A stretch of DNA of 64,000 nt, taken from Mesorhizobium sp. CAU 1732 (GTDB taxonomy: Bacteria; Pseudomonadota; Alphaproteobacteria; Rhizobiales; Rhizobiaceae). Below the pieces are notes generated by a model. That model saw only the letters and a list, made by a program, of their open reading frames with translations. It ran no database searches and was not told where the DNA came from. The translations under genes were made by a program, and so were the position numbers. The stretch spans positions 124,001-188,000 of the forward strand of contig NZ_JBDQQR010000001.1 in the NCBI RefSeq assembly GCF_039888675.1, written 5' to 3'. Below, piece after piece: positions 53,682 to 62,675 of the stretch (position 1 is the stretch's first letter; each line of letters opens with the position of its first letter).

Positions 53682-53935
53682 AACTCTAACCTATTGATTT
53701 TAAATGATCTGATAGAAGATTAGGGAGGATAGGGACGCTAGGGAGGATAAATCCGACTTACACATGCAAGGGAATGGAATTTTGATTTCCATTCAAAACG
53801 CACATGGAAAGAACGGCAGGAAACCGCGTCCCTAGCGTCCCTTCCGTCCGCGCAGATTGATTTTGTTGATCTTTCTCCCCCAAACCCCTTTTGGCAGCGA
53901 CCCCACGCGCCACGGCTTGCAACCCTAGCGACCCC
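53641..53935. repeat. Cluster of TAGCGTCCC motifs with a 14-bp inverted repeat
   Basis: Copies or near copies: CTAGCGTCCC at 53641, TTGCGTCCCT at 53663, AGGGACGCTAGGGA at 53731-53744, its exact reverse complement TCCCTAGCGTCCCT at 53829-53842, CAGCGACCCC at 53896 and CCTAGCGACCCC at 53924. The gene-free gap 53682-54055 (374 bases) holds most of them; otherwise it has A/T-rich patches and no ORF I can support. Confidence 0.7.
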
Positions 53936-54055
53936 GTAAGGGCCGCAAATCGACCCTGTCATCGTTGCGTAGCCTGCAGGGGGAGAAGGGTGGCGCGGCA
54001 GTTGCGGAAGGCGCAGCCGCGACGCTATGGTGCGGCTGTACGGGGAGAGGGGCGC

Positions 54056-54412
54056 ATGCGCAGGGCATCGATCATCACGGCGGGCATGCTGGCTGGCATG
54101 ACGGCACAGGCGGCCGCGCAGACGGATGCGCAGCGCGACGTCGTGCGCCAGCTTTCCGAAGCGACGATCCTCGCACAGAGTTGCACCGGCCAGGCGATCG
54201 ACGGCGACGTCGAGCGCGCGACGATCGAGCGCGCCGGCATAGACCCGGCTCACATGCGCGACGGCGGCCCCTATGACCTGATCGCACTCACGACGATGCG
54301 TGAGACCATGGCGACGCTCGACGCCGCGACCGGAGACGGACCATGCGAGGCGGCGTTGATCATGTACGGCGAAACCGGCGCCTCGATCCCCGGCCTGATC
54401 GTGGCGGAATAA
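54056..54412 (+). CDS. Secreted phage cargo protein of unknown function
   Basis: 118 residues with a signal peptide (MRRASIITAGMLAGMTAQAAAQ) and a small helical domain with two Cys (LAQSCTGQA and GDGPCEAA). Good ribosome site (GGGAGAGG). Encoded against the surrounding phage genes, six bases before a membrane protein gene. No family recognised. A periplasmic lysogeny factor is a plausible inference. Confidence 0.72.
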   Translation: MRRASIITAGMLAGMTAQAAAQTDAQRDVVRQLSEATILAQSCTGQAIDGDVERATIERAGIDPAHMRDGGPYDLIALTTMRETMATLDAATGDGPCEAALIMYGETGASIPGLIVAE

Positions 54413-54418
54413 TCCCAA

Positions 54419-55060
54419 ATGCGAGCGTTCGTCGATGCGTGCTTCGGGACCTTCGTGGCCATCATGCTTGCTTTGACGCTTTACGACACCGTTGGTCCCG
54501 GCCTGCCATCGTTCTGCAACAACAACCAGACAGGACTTTCGTGCCTGCGCGATTGGATAGGAGCTTTTAGTGGCTACGCGGCCGCGACGGGCGCATTCAT
54601 TGCCGCGCTGTACGCGCTTCCATACCTCCAACAGCAGGTACGCGAAGCCAACCGGCAGGCCGACTATGTGATCGGCGACACCGCTCCCGAGTTCGTGGTG
54701 ACACGCAATCGCCATGCGTCGTGCATGCACCTGACGGCTAGAAACTTGAACCGTCGCCACCTGATCATTGACGGCTACGAAATTGTTGGTTCTCCCGACC
54801 TCACAATTCATGGGTACAAAGAGTCGGGCAAGATGGTGGGATTTCGCCCGGATTTGAGGATTATGGTCAACGGATGGACGGATCGCAGCCAGTCGCCCCC
54901 TGCGAAACGGATCGAGATATATGTAAGGCGAGGCGACGAGGTGATTGACGGCGGCGACCTGTACGCAGCCGCCATAACCCTGCGAGTATCGTACCGCATG
55001 ATCGGCCAAGAGCATCAACGCCGCATGGCGACGGCAAGCAGCCTTGAAGTGATAGACTGA
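54419..55060 (+). CDS. Phage cargo membrane protein of unknown function
   Basis: 213 residues with two N-terminal membrane helices (ACFGTFVAIMLALTLYDTV and YAAATGAFIAALYALPYL) separated by a short loop with two Cys, then a coiled stretch and a soluble beta-rich domain with YVRRGDEVIDGGDLYAAAI. It follows the secreted protein gene after six bases and converges on the cytosine methyltransferase gene. No family recognised. Codons look slightly less GC-rich than the core. Confidence 0.72.
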   Translation: MRAFVDACFGTFVAIMLALTLYDTVGPGLPSFCNNNQTGLSCLRDWIGAFSGYAAATGAFIAALYALPYLQQQVREANRQADYVIGDTAPEFVVTRNRHASCMHLTARNLNRRHLIIDGYEIVGSPDLTIHGYKESGKMVGFRPDLRIMVNGWTDRSQSPPAKRIEIYVRRGDEVIDGGDLYAAAITLRVSYRMIGQEHQRRMATASSLEVID

Positions 55061-55071
55061 CTTTGAGAGCC

Positions 55072-56799
55072 TCATTCCGCCGCCTCGCGATGCTCGACGA
55101 GGTGCGCACAATTCGCCGCGACTAGCGCCTGTGCCAGCGGCGGACAGACCGAATTGCCGCAACACGAGCCCTGCACCGTTGCCGACAGCGGCGAGCCGTC
55201 CGGACGTCGGTCGATGATGTAGCTTTCGGGGAAACCTTGCGCGCGGAAGCGCTCGCGCGGCGTCAGCATGCGCATGCCTATGTCGGCGATGGCGAAGGTC
55301 TCGCCGTCGACCTCGACCGTCACGAGGCCGTGACGCGGCTTGGTCGTGACAGTATGCACCGGCTCGTCGAGCGACTGGTTTGGCAGCGCCTCGCCGTAAT
55401 ATTTCGTCAGAAAGCCGGAGATCAGCGCCGCATGATTGCCGCCGGCGGTGATGGTCTTGATCGGCGCGCCTACATCGCCGGCGCCGCCGCGCGTGTTCGA
55501 CGAGTAGAGGTGCGAGAGATGCGCCGCGGCGACGTTCTGTTGCGCGCCGGCGATCGTCAGGGTCGACAGAGGTTCATCAGCCGGCCGGCCGGGATTGACG
55601 CCGCCGATCCGTCGGCTGTCATTGTTGTGCTGCGCCAGGTAGGCCGCCACGACACCGAACTTCGGCGCGCCGGCCATGACCGTATCAAGAGGTTCATCCG
55701 CGGCACTGCCGATGCCGTTCTGCGTGAAGCGCGAAACGTATGTAGCGACGACGCAGCCATCCGGTTTTGCTGTCAATGTGCCTAGCGGCTCGGCGCCACC
55801 GCGAGGCGCGCATTGACCAGCCCGGCCGCCGCAACCCACGAATGACGGCACGATGATTGCGTTCTGATCTTTAGGGCTTGCCGTCACGGTATGCAGGGGA
55901 TCGTCAGGCGATCGGTTTGCGCCGCCATGCTGTCCATAAGTCACAATAAATGGCCTTTTCGCCTCAATCACGTAGCGCAACACGCCACGCGCAATGCGCC
56001 GCATGGTGGCCTCGGCCAGCGGTCGGATCGCACGCAGCCCAAATGCCTTCATAATCTCGTCAGACGTGTCGAAGATCGACGGGCACGGCAGCGACCAGTC
56101 GATGATTTCGGCGGCAGTGCGCCACGGCAGCTTGCGGCCGGCGATCACGTCGGGATCGTCGGGCTTGCCGTGCGATGGTTGAGGCCAGACGATCGGCTGA
56201 CCGTCACACCGTGCGATCATGAAGAACCGCTTTCGGATGGTCGGCGCGCCATAGTCGCACGCGCGCAACTCGCGAAACTCCAGCCGGTAGCCGAGGCGCT
56301 TCAGCTTGTCCGTCCAGACCTTGAACGTCGCACCTTTGCGATAAGGGCATGGCTTGCCATCGAGCAGGACAGGCCCCCAATCCTTGAATTCCTCGACGTT
56401 TTCCAGAATGATCACCTCGGGCCGCACGCGCCTTGCCCAATCGACCACGATCCACGCCAGGTCGCGGATGTTGCGCTTGACCGGCTTGCCGCCCTTGGCC
56501 TTCGAAAAGTGCTTGCAGTCGGGAGAGAACCACGCGAGCCCGACGCGGCGATTGCCGACGACGGCGATCGGGTCCACCTGGTAGATATTGCGCGACAAAT
56601 GCAGCGTGTCCGGATGGTTGACCTCGTGCATCGCCAACGCATCCGGCGAATGGTTGATCGCGATATCCGGCGAGCGGCCAAGCGCCATTTCGATGCCGGT
56701 CGAGGCGCCGCCACCGCCCGCAAAGCTGTCGATGATCAGCGGCCGGCCGGTTGGTGGTGTCCGGGGCGATGGCGCGTCGGGGAACAGGTCAACCAGCAT
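55072..56799 (-). CDS. DNA (cytosine-5) methyltransferase
   Basis: 575 residues that add a methyl group to cytosine C5 in phage or host DNA. Motif I is DSFAGGGGASTGIEMALG; motif IV reads FSPDCKHFSKAKGG (PDC instead of the usual PPC, with the catalytic Cys kept); motif VI is ILENVEEF; motif VIII-like RFFMIARC; motifs IX-X near TPRERFRAQGFPESYI. The ~250 residues between are repeat-like and hold the target recognition region. No endonuclease gene is adjacent, so it probably protects phage DNA. Confidence 0.93.
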   Translation of the reverse strand: MLVDLFPDAPSPRTPPTGRPLIIDSFAGGGGASTGIEMALGRSPDIAINHSPDALAMHEVNHPDTLHLSRNIYQVDPIAVVGNRRVGLAWFSPDCKHFSKAKGGKPVKRNIRDLAWIVVDWARRVRPEVIILENVEEFKDWGPVLLDGKPCPYRKGATFKVWTDKLKRLGYRLEFRELRACDYGAPTIRKRFFMIARCDGQPIVWPQPSHGKPDDPDVIAGRKLPWRTAAEIIDWSLPCPSIFDTSDEIMKAFGLRAIRPLAEATMRRIARGVLRYVIEAKRPFIVTYGQHGGANRSPDDPLHTVTASPKDQNAIIVPSFVGCGGRAGQCAPRGGAEPLGTLTAKPDGCVVATYVSRFTQNGIGSAADEPLDTVMAGAPKFGVVAAYLAQHNNDSRRIGGVNPGRPADEPLSTLTIAGAQQNVAAAHLSHLYSSNTRGGAGDVGAPIKTITAGGNHAALISGFLTKYYGEALPNQSLDEPVHTVTTKPRHGLVTVEVDGETFAIADIGMRMLTPRERFRAQGFPESYIIDRRPDGSPLSATVQGSCCGNSVCPPLAQALVAANCAHLVEHREAAE

Positions 56800-57022
56800 G
56801 GCGCGACTTCCTTCTAAGGTCGTGGGATTGGGAAAGGTCGTGATAGGCGCGGTCGGTGACTCGCCGCGCGATCAGGTCGACCGCGTGGCATGGGCCGCCG
56901 TCGCCGCTCGTGGCGGCGCAGACACAGGACCCGTTGGCGAATTCGCAGATCATCTGCCAGATCGGCGCGGGCAGCGGCGCGCCGGTCGACAGCCGCCGTT
57001 CATTGGCGCGATCGGCGGACAT
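56789..57022 (-). CDS. Small hypothetical phage protein
   Basis: 77 residues with three Cys and a His in GSCVCAATSGDGGPCHAVD, possibly zinc binding. It overlaps the methyltransferase start by 11 bases and the P-loop gene stop by one base (TGATG), so it belongs to the same operon. Unknown role. Confidence 0.65.
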   Translation of the reverse strand: MSADRANERRLSTGAPLPAPIWQMICEFANGSCVCAATSGDGGPCHAVDLIARRVTDRAYHDLSQSHDLRRKSRHAG

Positions 57023-57759
57023 CAGTTCCGCCCTTCGGCATCGTCGAAGATGGCAGGGTCCGGGGCGGCCGGGGTCGCTTTCACGGCGTCAGCGGCCGCC
57101 ACGGCCTTGAAGCGGCCGTCCTCAAATTCTTCGCGCGGCCGCACCCAAAGTGAGCCATCATCCACGCTGCGGTAAATCGCGACCTGGCGCATATTCACGG
57201 AAACGCCGTTCGGGCAGTTGTCCGCCGGCCTGCTGGGATCGCGCCAGTCTTCGGACTGCATTCCGCCGATGCCGATCAGCACATATTCGGTGCCGCGCCT
57301 CTTATGGCGGTGTGTCGCCTGCGTCGTGACCGGGTGATCTCGCTGCGCGTGGTATAGGTTGATCTTCTCCGCAATGAAGCGGGCGACATCAACCGGAATG
57401 GCATGGCCTTTGAAGACGCCCCAGCCGGTCACGTCCACCCAATCAACGTCTCGGTTGTCTGTTGCGGCTATCGGGATGCGGTCATCGACCGCCTCGGCAG
57501 CGGGAGTTCGCCGGAGCGCCCCGCGATCGAACGACTCGAAAGGTATCGCCCGATGACGACCGCGCGCGCGACGCTTGATGTCCGCGCCCGTCAGATAGGT
57601 TAGAACCAACACGTTGCCTTCGGGTAGGGGCCTGTACCCATCCCAATCGTCGACGACGCGATCGCACCCCGTAAGGATGCGCAGCGCCTCGGCATTGCAC
57701 GTTTTGCCGCAAGCCATTGGGCCATACACGATCGTTGGAATCGCAGTTTCAGTCGTCAT
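57022..57759 (-). CDS. P-loop protein with a DUF1653-like C-terminus
   Basis: 245 residues. Walker A is YGPMACGKTCNAEAL at about residues 12-26, in an N-terminal nucleotide-binding part. The C-terminal VAIYRSVDDGSLWVRPREEF resembles the end of DUF1653 (YR...G.LWVRP..MF). The gene overlaps the helicase stop by four bases, suggesting a role in replication or helicase loading. Function not established. Confidence 0.7.
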   Translation of the reverse strand: MTTETAIPTIVYGPMACGKTCNAEALRILTGCDRVVDDWDGYRPLPEGNVLVLTYLTGADIKRRARGRHRAIPFESFDRGALRRTPAAEAVDDRIPIAATDNRDVDWVDVTGWGVFKGHAIPVDVARFIAEKINLYHAQRDHPVTTQATHRHKRRGTEYVLIGIGGMQSEDWRDPSRPADNCPNGVSVNMRQVAIYRSVDDGSLWVRPREEFEDGRFKAVAAADAVKATPAAPDPAIFDDAEGRN

Positions 57760-59441
57760 CCCATTGCTTCCTTTCCGGTTTGATCGGCCATGCCCTTCGA
57801 CACCCACTCGTCGCGGATTCGGATGCCGCGATAGACCGGCGTGCCGTTGGTTTTGGCCTTGTGGAATTGCTGGACGCCGTTGCCGTCAGGCGCCGGCCAG
57901 GTGCGTCGCGCCGCATCGGGCAGGCGTCGATAGAAGGTCGTGTCCTTCACCTTGATCGTGCCGCTGGCGATGCAGAACCGCTCGTATGAGCAGAACAGAT
58001 CGAAGGGCTTTTCCGTGTCGCGGTCGTCGCCGGTGACATCGCAGGCGTGGCGGATGAAAGACCCGATCGGGTCCTCTTCCTCGCGATATTCCTGCGTCGC
58101 GTCGATGATGTCGGACGGTGGATTGAGCCCGCCGACATTGAGGAAATCGACCGCACCCTCCACCGCCCATTTCAGGATGCCGGCCGCCTCGGCGAGCAGC
58201 TTGTTCGGCAGGTCCTTGTCGACCTCGTCTTTCGAGATTTGTTCGTTCCACGGCACGAGGTGGATGCGCCGCCAGATGCCGTCATCATTGCCGACGATGA
58301 CCGGCTTGTGATTGCCCGACACGAGCAGCGTGAATTGCGGTGCGAATTCGAAGAAGTCCTGATGCAGCCGGCGAACCGCGATGGACTCGCCGCCGGTCAG
58401 GCGCTTGATCAGCGCTTCCTTGAACCGCACGCCGGTGTCGGGCTCCGATGCCGCGACGAGGCGCGCGCCGGGCAGGCGGGCAAGGTCCGGCGTGGCTTCC
58501 GATCCCGACCGTTTGTCCTCGCCGGCAAAACTGTCGATCGACAGCGTCACCGCATAGTCGGCGAAGATTTTGGCCAGCGTGTCGACGAAGGTCGATTTGC
58601 CGTTGCGGCCGATACCGAAGAAAAACGCGATCATCTGTTCGGTGTTGAGACCGAGCAGGGCATAACCGACGAGGCGCTGCAGATAGCCGCGCATCGCGAC
58701 CGAAGGCTGCACGCGCACGAGGAAGTTCTCCCACGCTTTTGCGCGCGGCGCGTCGAGGGAGAAGTCGACCGGCGCGAGTTTGGAAATCAGGTCGTCGCGG
58801 CGATGCGGGTCGAGGCGCACGCGCCAGACGAGATCGCCATCGTCACTTTCTGTCTGGTAGAACCGCAGCGTGCCGTTGCCGACGTTGAATGCGTAGATAT
58901 CGCGATTGAGATCGTCGACCGATGCCGGACGATAGGCCGATGCCTCGGTCAGCATGGCATTGAGCTTCGACGTGCCGCAGGCCGATTTCGCGTGGCGGTG
59001 ACGGTTCGCCCGATGATCGGCAAGCCGGGCCTGCGCCTCGTCGGCAAGCTTGATGACCTCGCGCCACGCCTTTTCGTCCTTGGTCCGGGCGAACAACTGG
59101 TCGCGGTTCATCATCTTGGGATCGTAGGGAGCGGACAGCGCCTCGCGCGCCACACGGCCGGCATCGATCAAATCCTGATCGTCCGGCGGCGCGGCCATCA
59201 ACTTCGCCTCTTCGAAAATCGCCTCGGCCGCGCGGTGCGCATGCCGCCGAACGATCGAGCCGGACTCGTCTTCTTGCCAGCGCTTGCCGTCGAAGACGTG
59301 CCAGCCGACATGCGTCACATGCCGTACGTCGTCGCCGGCCCAATGCAGGAACCGTCGCGCATTGCCGATGTCGTGTTCGGGCTCGGCCGCGCAGCGGGCA
59401 ATCAGTTCGCGTTCGGCATCGCTGCGCGCATGCATGGTCAT
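57756..59441 (-). CDS. P4/D5-type phage DNA helicase (primase C-terminal family)
   Basis: 561 residues. An N-terminal D5_N-like region precedes a superfamily 3 helicase core: Walker A FGIGRNGKSTFVDTLAKIF at about residues 274-292, Walker B region ARLVAASEPD, motif C-like FTLLVSGNHKP at about 360-370, and the arginine-finger segment IWRRIHLVPW. A C-terminal winged domain (VKDTTFYRRLPDA) follows. It would unwind DNA at the phage origin, with the primase encoded at 61484. Confidence 0.93.
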   Translation of the reverse strand: MTMHARSDAERELIARCAAEPEHDIGNARRFLHWAGDDVRHVTHVGWHVFDGKRWQEDESGSIVRRHAHRAAEAIFEEAKLMAAPPDDQDLIDAGRVAREALSAPYDPKMMNRDQLFARTKDEKAWREVIKLADEAQARLADHRANRHRHAKSACGTSKLNAMLTEASAYRPASVDDLNRDIYAFNVGNGTLRFYQTESDDGDLVWRVRLDPHRRDDLISKLAPVDFSLDAPRAKAWENFLVRVQPSVAMRGYLQRLVGYALLGLNTEQMIAFFFGIGRNGKSTFVDTLAKIFADYAVTLSIDSFAGEDKRSGSEATPDLARLPGARLVAASEPDTGVRFKEALIKRLTGGESIAVRRLHQDFFEFAPQFTLLVSGNHKPVIVGNDDGIWRRIHLVPWNEQISKDEVDKDLPNKLLAEAAGILKWAVEGAVDFLNVGGLNPPSDIIDATQEYREEEDPIGSFIRHACDVTGDDRDTEKPFDLFCSYERFCIASGTIKVKDTTFYRRLPDAARRTWPAPDGNGVQQFHKAKTNGTPVYRGIRIRDEWVSKGMADQTGKEAMG

Positions 59442-60982
59442 CAGAGCCCGCCATCCGCAAACATATCGACAGTGCTGCCGACGGGGTTCGGGGCGGGCGC
59501 CAGCCCGTCGGCGGCCTTGCGGGCGGCCTTGGCGCGCGTTGCCGCATGGCGGCGGGCGACGGGACCGGACAGGGCGTTTTCCATGCGCCGCGCGATGTCG
59601 GCCTGATAGTCCGGATCGCGCTCGATCAGGATGGCGTCAAAGCCTTCGCGAAAAGCTGCCTCGCCGGTCGTGCCGGTGCCGGCGAAGATATCGAGGATGG
59701 TTCCGCCAGGCGGCGTCAGCATGCGGCAGAGCCACTGCATCAGGTCGAGCGGCTTGACGGTCGGATGGCCCGAGCCGATCCGGTCGTGCGCGTCCGCCTT
59801 GGCGGTATAGAAGAACCGCGCGGCCGACCCGGCGGCGTCGGCATAAATCGTGCCTTGCGGCTTGGTCGGTTGGTAGGTGACGCCGTCGCCAGTGCCGACG
59901 CTGTCGGGCCGCGCGGCCACGCCGGCGCTGCGCGCATCGCCCGGAAACCCGGCAAGCACGGCGTCGCTGCCGTCATGTGTCAGGTTGGCGGGAAAGCGGC
60001 CCGACGAATTCGGCGGCGTGATCGTGCGCCCCGACGGAAGGCCGCTAAACGCGCCGCCGTCTTCTGAAAGCCCGGCATAATCCTTCCGTGAAGCATGAAC
60101 GCCCCGTGTCTCTGCGCGCATATCCGCTTCGTCGGCATAGCGCACCCGCGCGGCGTCGATGTTGATCGCGCCGGTGCCGGTCTTGAGCGCTTGGCGGGCG
60201 ATCGAGCTTTCGGCAAGCGGCTTGCGCGCGATCACGATCGGCTCATAGGCCGGCTTCAGCGCCGTGCCCCAGCCTTCCCACGTTTTAGCCTCGGAAGATG
60301 CCGATGCCGTTTCGTCTGGTCTCGACGCTGCACCGAAAACGTTGACGTTAGCTTTGCCGTTCAAGTGAGAAAATTTGTTCGGCCCGACGATAGGTCGCTC
60401 GGCGCCGAAGATTTTGTCGATCGCCTTCGACACGTCGTGGTTTTTCGGAAACCCCGATCCGAACGTCCAGAACGCCTCGCCGAGCGGGCCGAACTGGTCG
60501 AGCATCCGGAACAGCGCATCGGACTGCGCCGCCGACAGGCTGTCGAGGAAGGCGATCACGCGTTCGTCGGGATCGATCAGGTTGATGATGCGGTCGCGCA
60601 CTTCGAAGCCGGCCGCCTCGATGCCGAATGCCATCTTGTGCACGCATTTCGGCGCAGAGAACGCGGCCAGATGCCCGCCGGGCTTCAAAACGCGCAGAGC
60701 TTTCGCCCATGTGTCGGGCCGGAAGGCGATGTCGCCGCCATCCCAATCCTTGCCCATGAAGCCCGACGAGGCGCGTGAGAACACGCCATCCGTGCCGAAC
60801 TTGGCAGGCGCGGCGCCTTCCTTGCCGAACCGCTCGACGATCGTGTCGAAATGGTAGGGCGGATCGCAGATGATCACGTCGACGGAGTTTTCCGGCAGGC
60901 GATCGAGGATGGCCAGGCAGTCGCCGGGGTATAGTGTCACGCGGCCGTCGAGGAACCGACGGCAGTCAGGCAAGTCGGTCAT
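59441..60982 (-). CDS. Site-specific DNA methyltransferase (adenine-type, DPPY)
   Basis: 513 residues. Motif IV DPPYHFD lies at about residues 39-45, before the SAM-binding FAGTGTTGEAAFREG at about 444-458, the order of the beta class. The ~370 residues between hold the target recognition region. DPPY indicates N6-adenine methylation. No restriction enzyme gene is adjacent. Together with the cytosine methyltransferase it gives the phage two base modifications. One-base overlap with the helicase start (TGATG). Confidence 0.92.
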   Translation of the reverse strand: MTDLPDCRRFLDGRVTLYPGDCLAILDRLPENSVDVIICDPPYHFDTIVERFGKEGAAPAKFGTDGVFSRASSGFMGKDWDGGDIAFRPDTWAKALRVLKPGGHLAAFSAPKCVHKMAFGIEAAGFEVRDRIINLIDPDERVIAFLDSLSAAQSDALFRMLDQFGPLGEAFWTFGSGFPKNHDVSKAIDKIFGAERPIVGPNKFSHLNGKANVNVFGAASRPDETASASSEAKTWEGWGTALKPAYEPIVIARKPLAESSIARQALKTGTGAINIDAARVRYADEADMRAETRGVHASRKDYAGLSEDGGAFSGLPSGRTITPPNSSGRFPANLTHDGSDAVLAGFPGDARSAGVAARPDSVGTGDGVTYQPTKPQGTIYADAAGSAARFFYTAKADAHDRIGSGHPTVKPLDLMQWLCRMLTPPGGTILDIFAGTGTTGEAAFREGFDAILIERDPDYQADIARRMENALSGPVARRHAATRAKAARKAADGLAPAPNPVGSTVDMFADGGL

Positions 60983-60996
60983 GGCGGGCTCGGGTC

Positions 60997-61470
60997 TTAG
61001 AGTTCGGGCATCCGGGCGATCGTGAAGCGGCGTCGGCCGCGCCCGCCGCTTGTGCCGACGGCAATGAAGCCCTTGGCGATCAGCCGGTCATAGGTCTCGT
61101 CGAGATAGGCCATCGCCACACCTGACCGCGCCATGACGTCGGACGGCATAGGATTGACGATCCGGACCGGACCGGCCGCCGCCGCGAGCGCCCGGAACAC
61201 CTTCAGTTCACGAACCGTCATGCCGACGGAAGCCGCGCGCTCGGCGAGTTCCTTGGTCGTTTCCTTGCGAGGAAACAGCTTTTCGAAATGCTCTTTGGCG
61301 AATTGCACATGCCCGTCGGTCGACGTCAGGTCGATGGAATCGAATAACGCCTGCACGAGTTGGCCGGGCGTCATGCCGACGCGTTCGGCGCACTGCTTGA
61401 GCGCGGCATGTCGCGATTCCGGCGTGCGGACGGTATAGCGGAAGGCGGGCGGGTCGAAGAGTGCGTCCAT
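60997..61470 (-). CDS. Hypothetical phage protein with winged-helix features
   Basis: 157 residues. MTPGQLVQALFDSIDL and MTVRELKVFRALAAA resemble helices of DNA-binding folds, and the C-terminus (YDRLIAKGFIAVGTSGGRGR followed by RFTI) reads like a wing. Located between primase and methyltransferase genes. No exact family. Confidence 0.65.
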   Translation of the reverse strand: MDALFDPPAFRYTVRTPESRHAALKQCAERVGMTPGQLVQALFDSIDLTSTDGHVQFAKEHFEKLFPRKETTKELAERAASVGMTVRELKVFRALAAAAGPVRIVNPMPSDVMARSGVAMAYLDETYDRLIAKGFIAVGTSGGRGRRRFTIARMPEL

Positions 61471-61483
61471 GGATGGTTCCTCG

Positions 61484-62674
61484 TTAGGGACGGTTCTGGA
61501 TAAGAAGGCTGTTGAAGTCGCACCCGGCCGGCGGCCAGTCGGTGACGACGGCGAGGTCGTTGCGCGTCAGCCGCGTTGTCGCGCGCCGCATGGCGGCCTG
61601 CGTTGCGATCGGGTCGCTGTCGGCATCGCCGATCAGTGTCAGGCGGCGCGTGGCGGGGTCCGGGGAAAACAGTTCGGATTGGTCGTCGCCGGGTCGCGGA
61701 TCGGGACCGGGGACGCGGACCGGGATCATGCGGCCGTCGCGGCGCGTGATCTTCGCGGTCGGATGCGCAAAGGTTCGCGCGGCGCGGCCAGCGATGTTGT
61801 GCAGGTTCACGGCGGCGTAAACGCCGACATCCGGGCGGTCCGCGAGATCGAACCATGACAGTGATGATTCCACGCCTTCGCCGACGGCGGCGCTGTCGTT
61901 CGGTTTCAGACACCGCAGGACGATGCGCCCGCCCTTTTGGGACCCCCGGACTTTTTTGGACGGCAGTTCCTCGCCGGTCGCCGGCTCGAAAATCTCGGCC
62001 TTGCCTTTTGGCCCGCTCGCATCGAGCCACGTCACATGCAGCCCAAGGAAATGCCCGTCGAGCGCGGTGATCGGCCAGAGCATGGCGGGGCCGCGATGCA
62101 CGATCCGCCATTCCTTCGTCGCGCTGCCGCCGGATGGACCCGGCCCGACGTCGACATGGTGCCAATAGGGAAAGTCGCCATGCTCGCGGCAATGCGCGCC
62201 GGGCATACGGGCAAGGCGCGGATCGATCGCGCGTGCAGCGAGATAGGCGCCGACCGGGCCATTGTCGCGGAAAGGCCGGCCATCTCGCCAGAGATTGAAG
62301 GCGCGCCGCCGTTCCTTTTCGCGAAACACATTCTGGTCGGCTTCTGCCTTGCCGCTGTCGACGCGAGGCAGGATCGACGAAAGGTCGCCAAGCAGGATTT
62401 CGACCGCTTTCAGGAACGAACAGTTTTCGACGTGCTGGATCAGCGCGATAGCATCGCCGCCGATCAGGTCGCCGGCACCTTGCCGGCATCGCCATATGTT
62501 CTTGCGGCCATTGACCGAAAAGCGGTCGGTGCCGCCGCATCCGGGGCAGGGGCCGACGGCCTCGCCGGTCGCGCTGGCCCGCGCCCGGAAGCCATAGCGC
62601 TCGGCCAGCGCGCGCACGTCGAAGGCGCGCGCCTGCTCAATGGCTTCCTGCGGGATGCGTGGCGCGTCGCCCAT
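61484..62674 (-). CDS. Phage DNA primase with zinc ribbon and Toprim domain
   Basis: 396 residues. An N-terminal CHC2-like zinc ribbon (CPGCGGTDRFSVN, then NIWRCRQG) is followed by a middle DUF7146-like domain (WPITALDGHFLGLHVTWLD) and a Toprim fold (GEGVESSLSWFDLA and LIGDADSDP) with the catalytic acidic residues. It would make RNA primers for phage replication, with the D5-type helicase encoded downstream. Starts one base from the preceding stop. Confidence 0.92.
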   Translation of the reverse strand: MGDAPRIPQEAIEQARAFDVRALAERYGFRARASATGEAVGPCPGCGGTDRFSVNGRKNIWRCRQGAGDLIGGDAIALIQHVENCSFLKAVEILLGDLSSILPRVDSGKAEADQNVFREKERRRAFNLWRDGRPFRDNGPVGAYLAARAIDPRLARMPGAHCREHGDFPYWHHVDVGPGPSGGSATKEWRIVHRGPAMLWPITALDGHFLGLHVTWLDASGPKGKAEIFEPATGEELPSKKVRGSQKGGRIVLRCLKPNDSAAVGEGVESSLSWFDLADRPDVGVYAAVNLHNIAGRAARTFAHPTAKITRRDGRMIPVRVPGPDPRPGDDQSELFSPDPATRRLTLIGDADSDPIATQAAMRRATTRLTRNDLAVVTDWPPAGCDFNSLLIQNRP

Positions 62675-62675
62675 G

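Noticed and set aside
53641..53935. CRISPR array interpretation of the TAGCGTCCC repeats
   Set aside because: Repeats are too short, of both orientations and unevenly spaced, without cas genes.
53738..55165. 475-codon minus strand ORF across 53.7-55.2 kb
   Set aside because: It runs antisense to the two cargo genes with signal peptide and membrane helices and through the repeat gap; no domain-like sequence.
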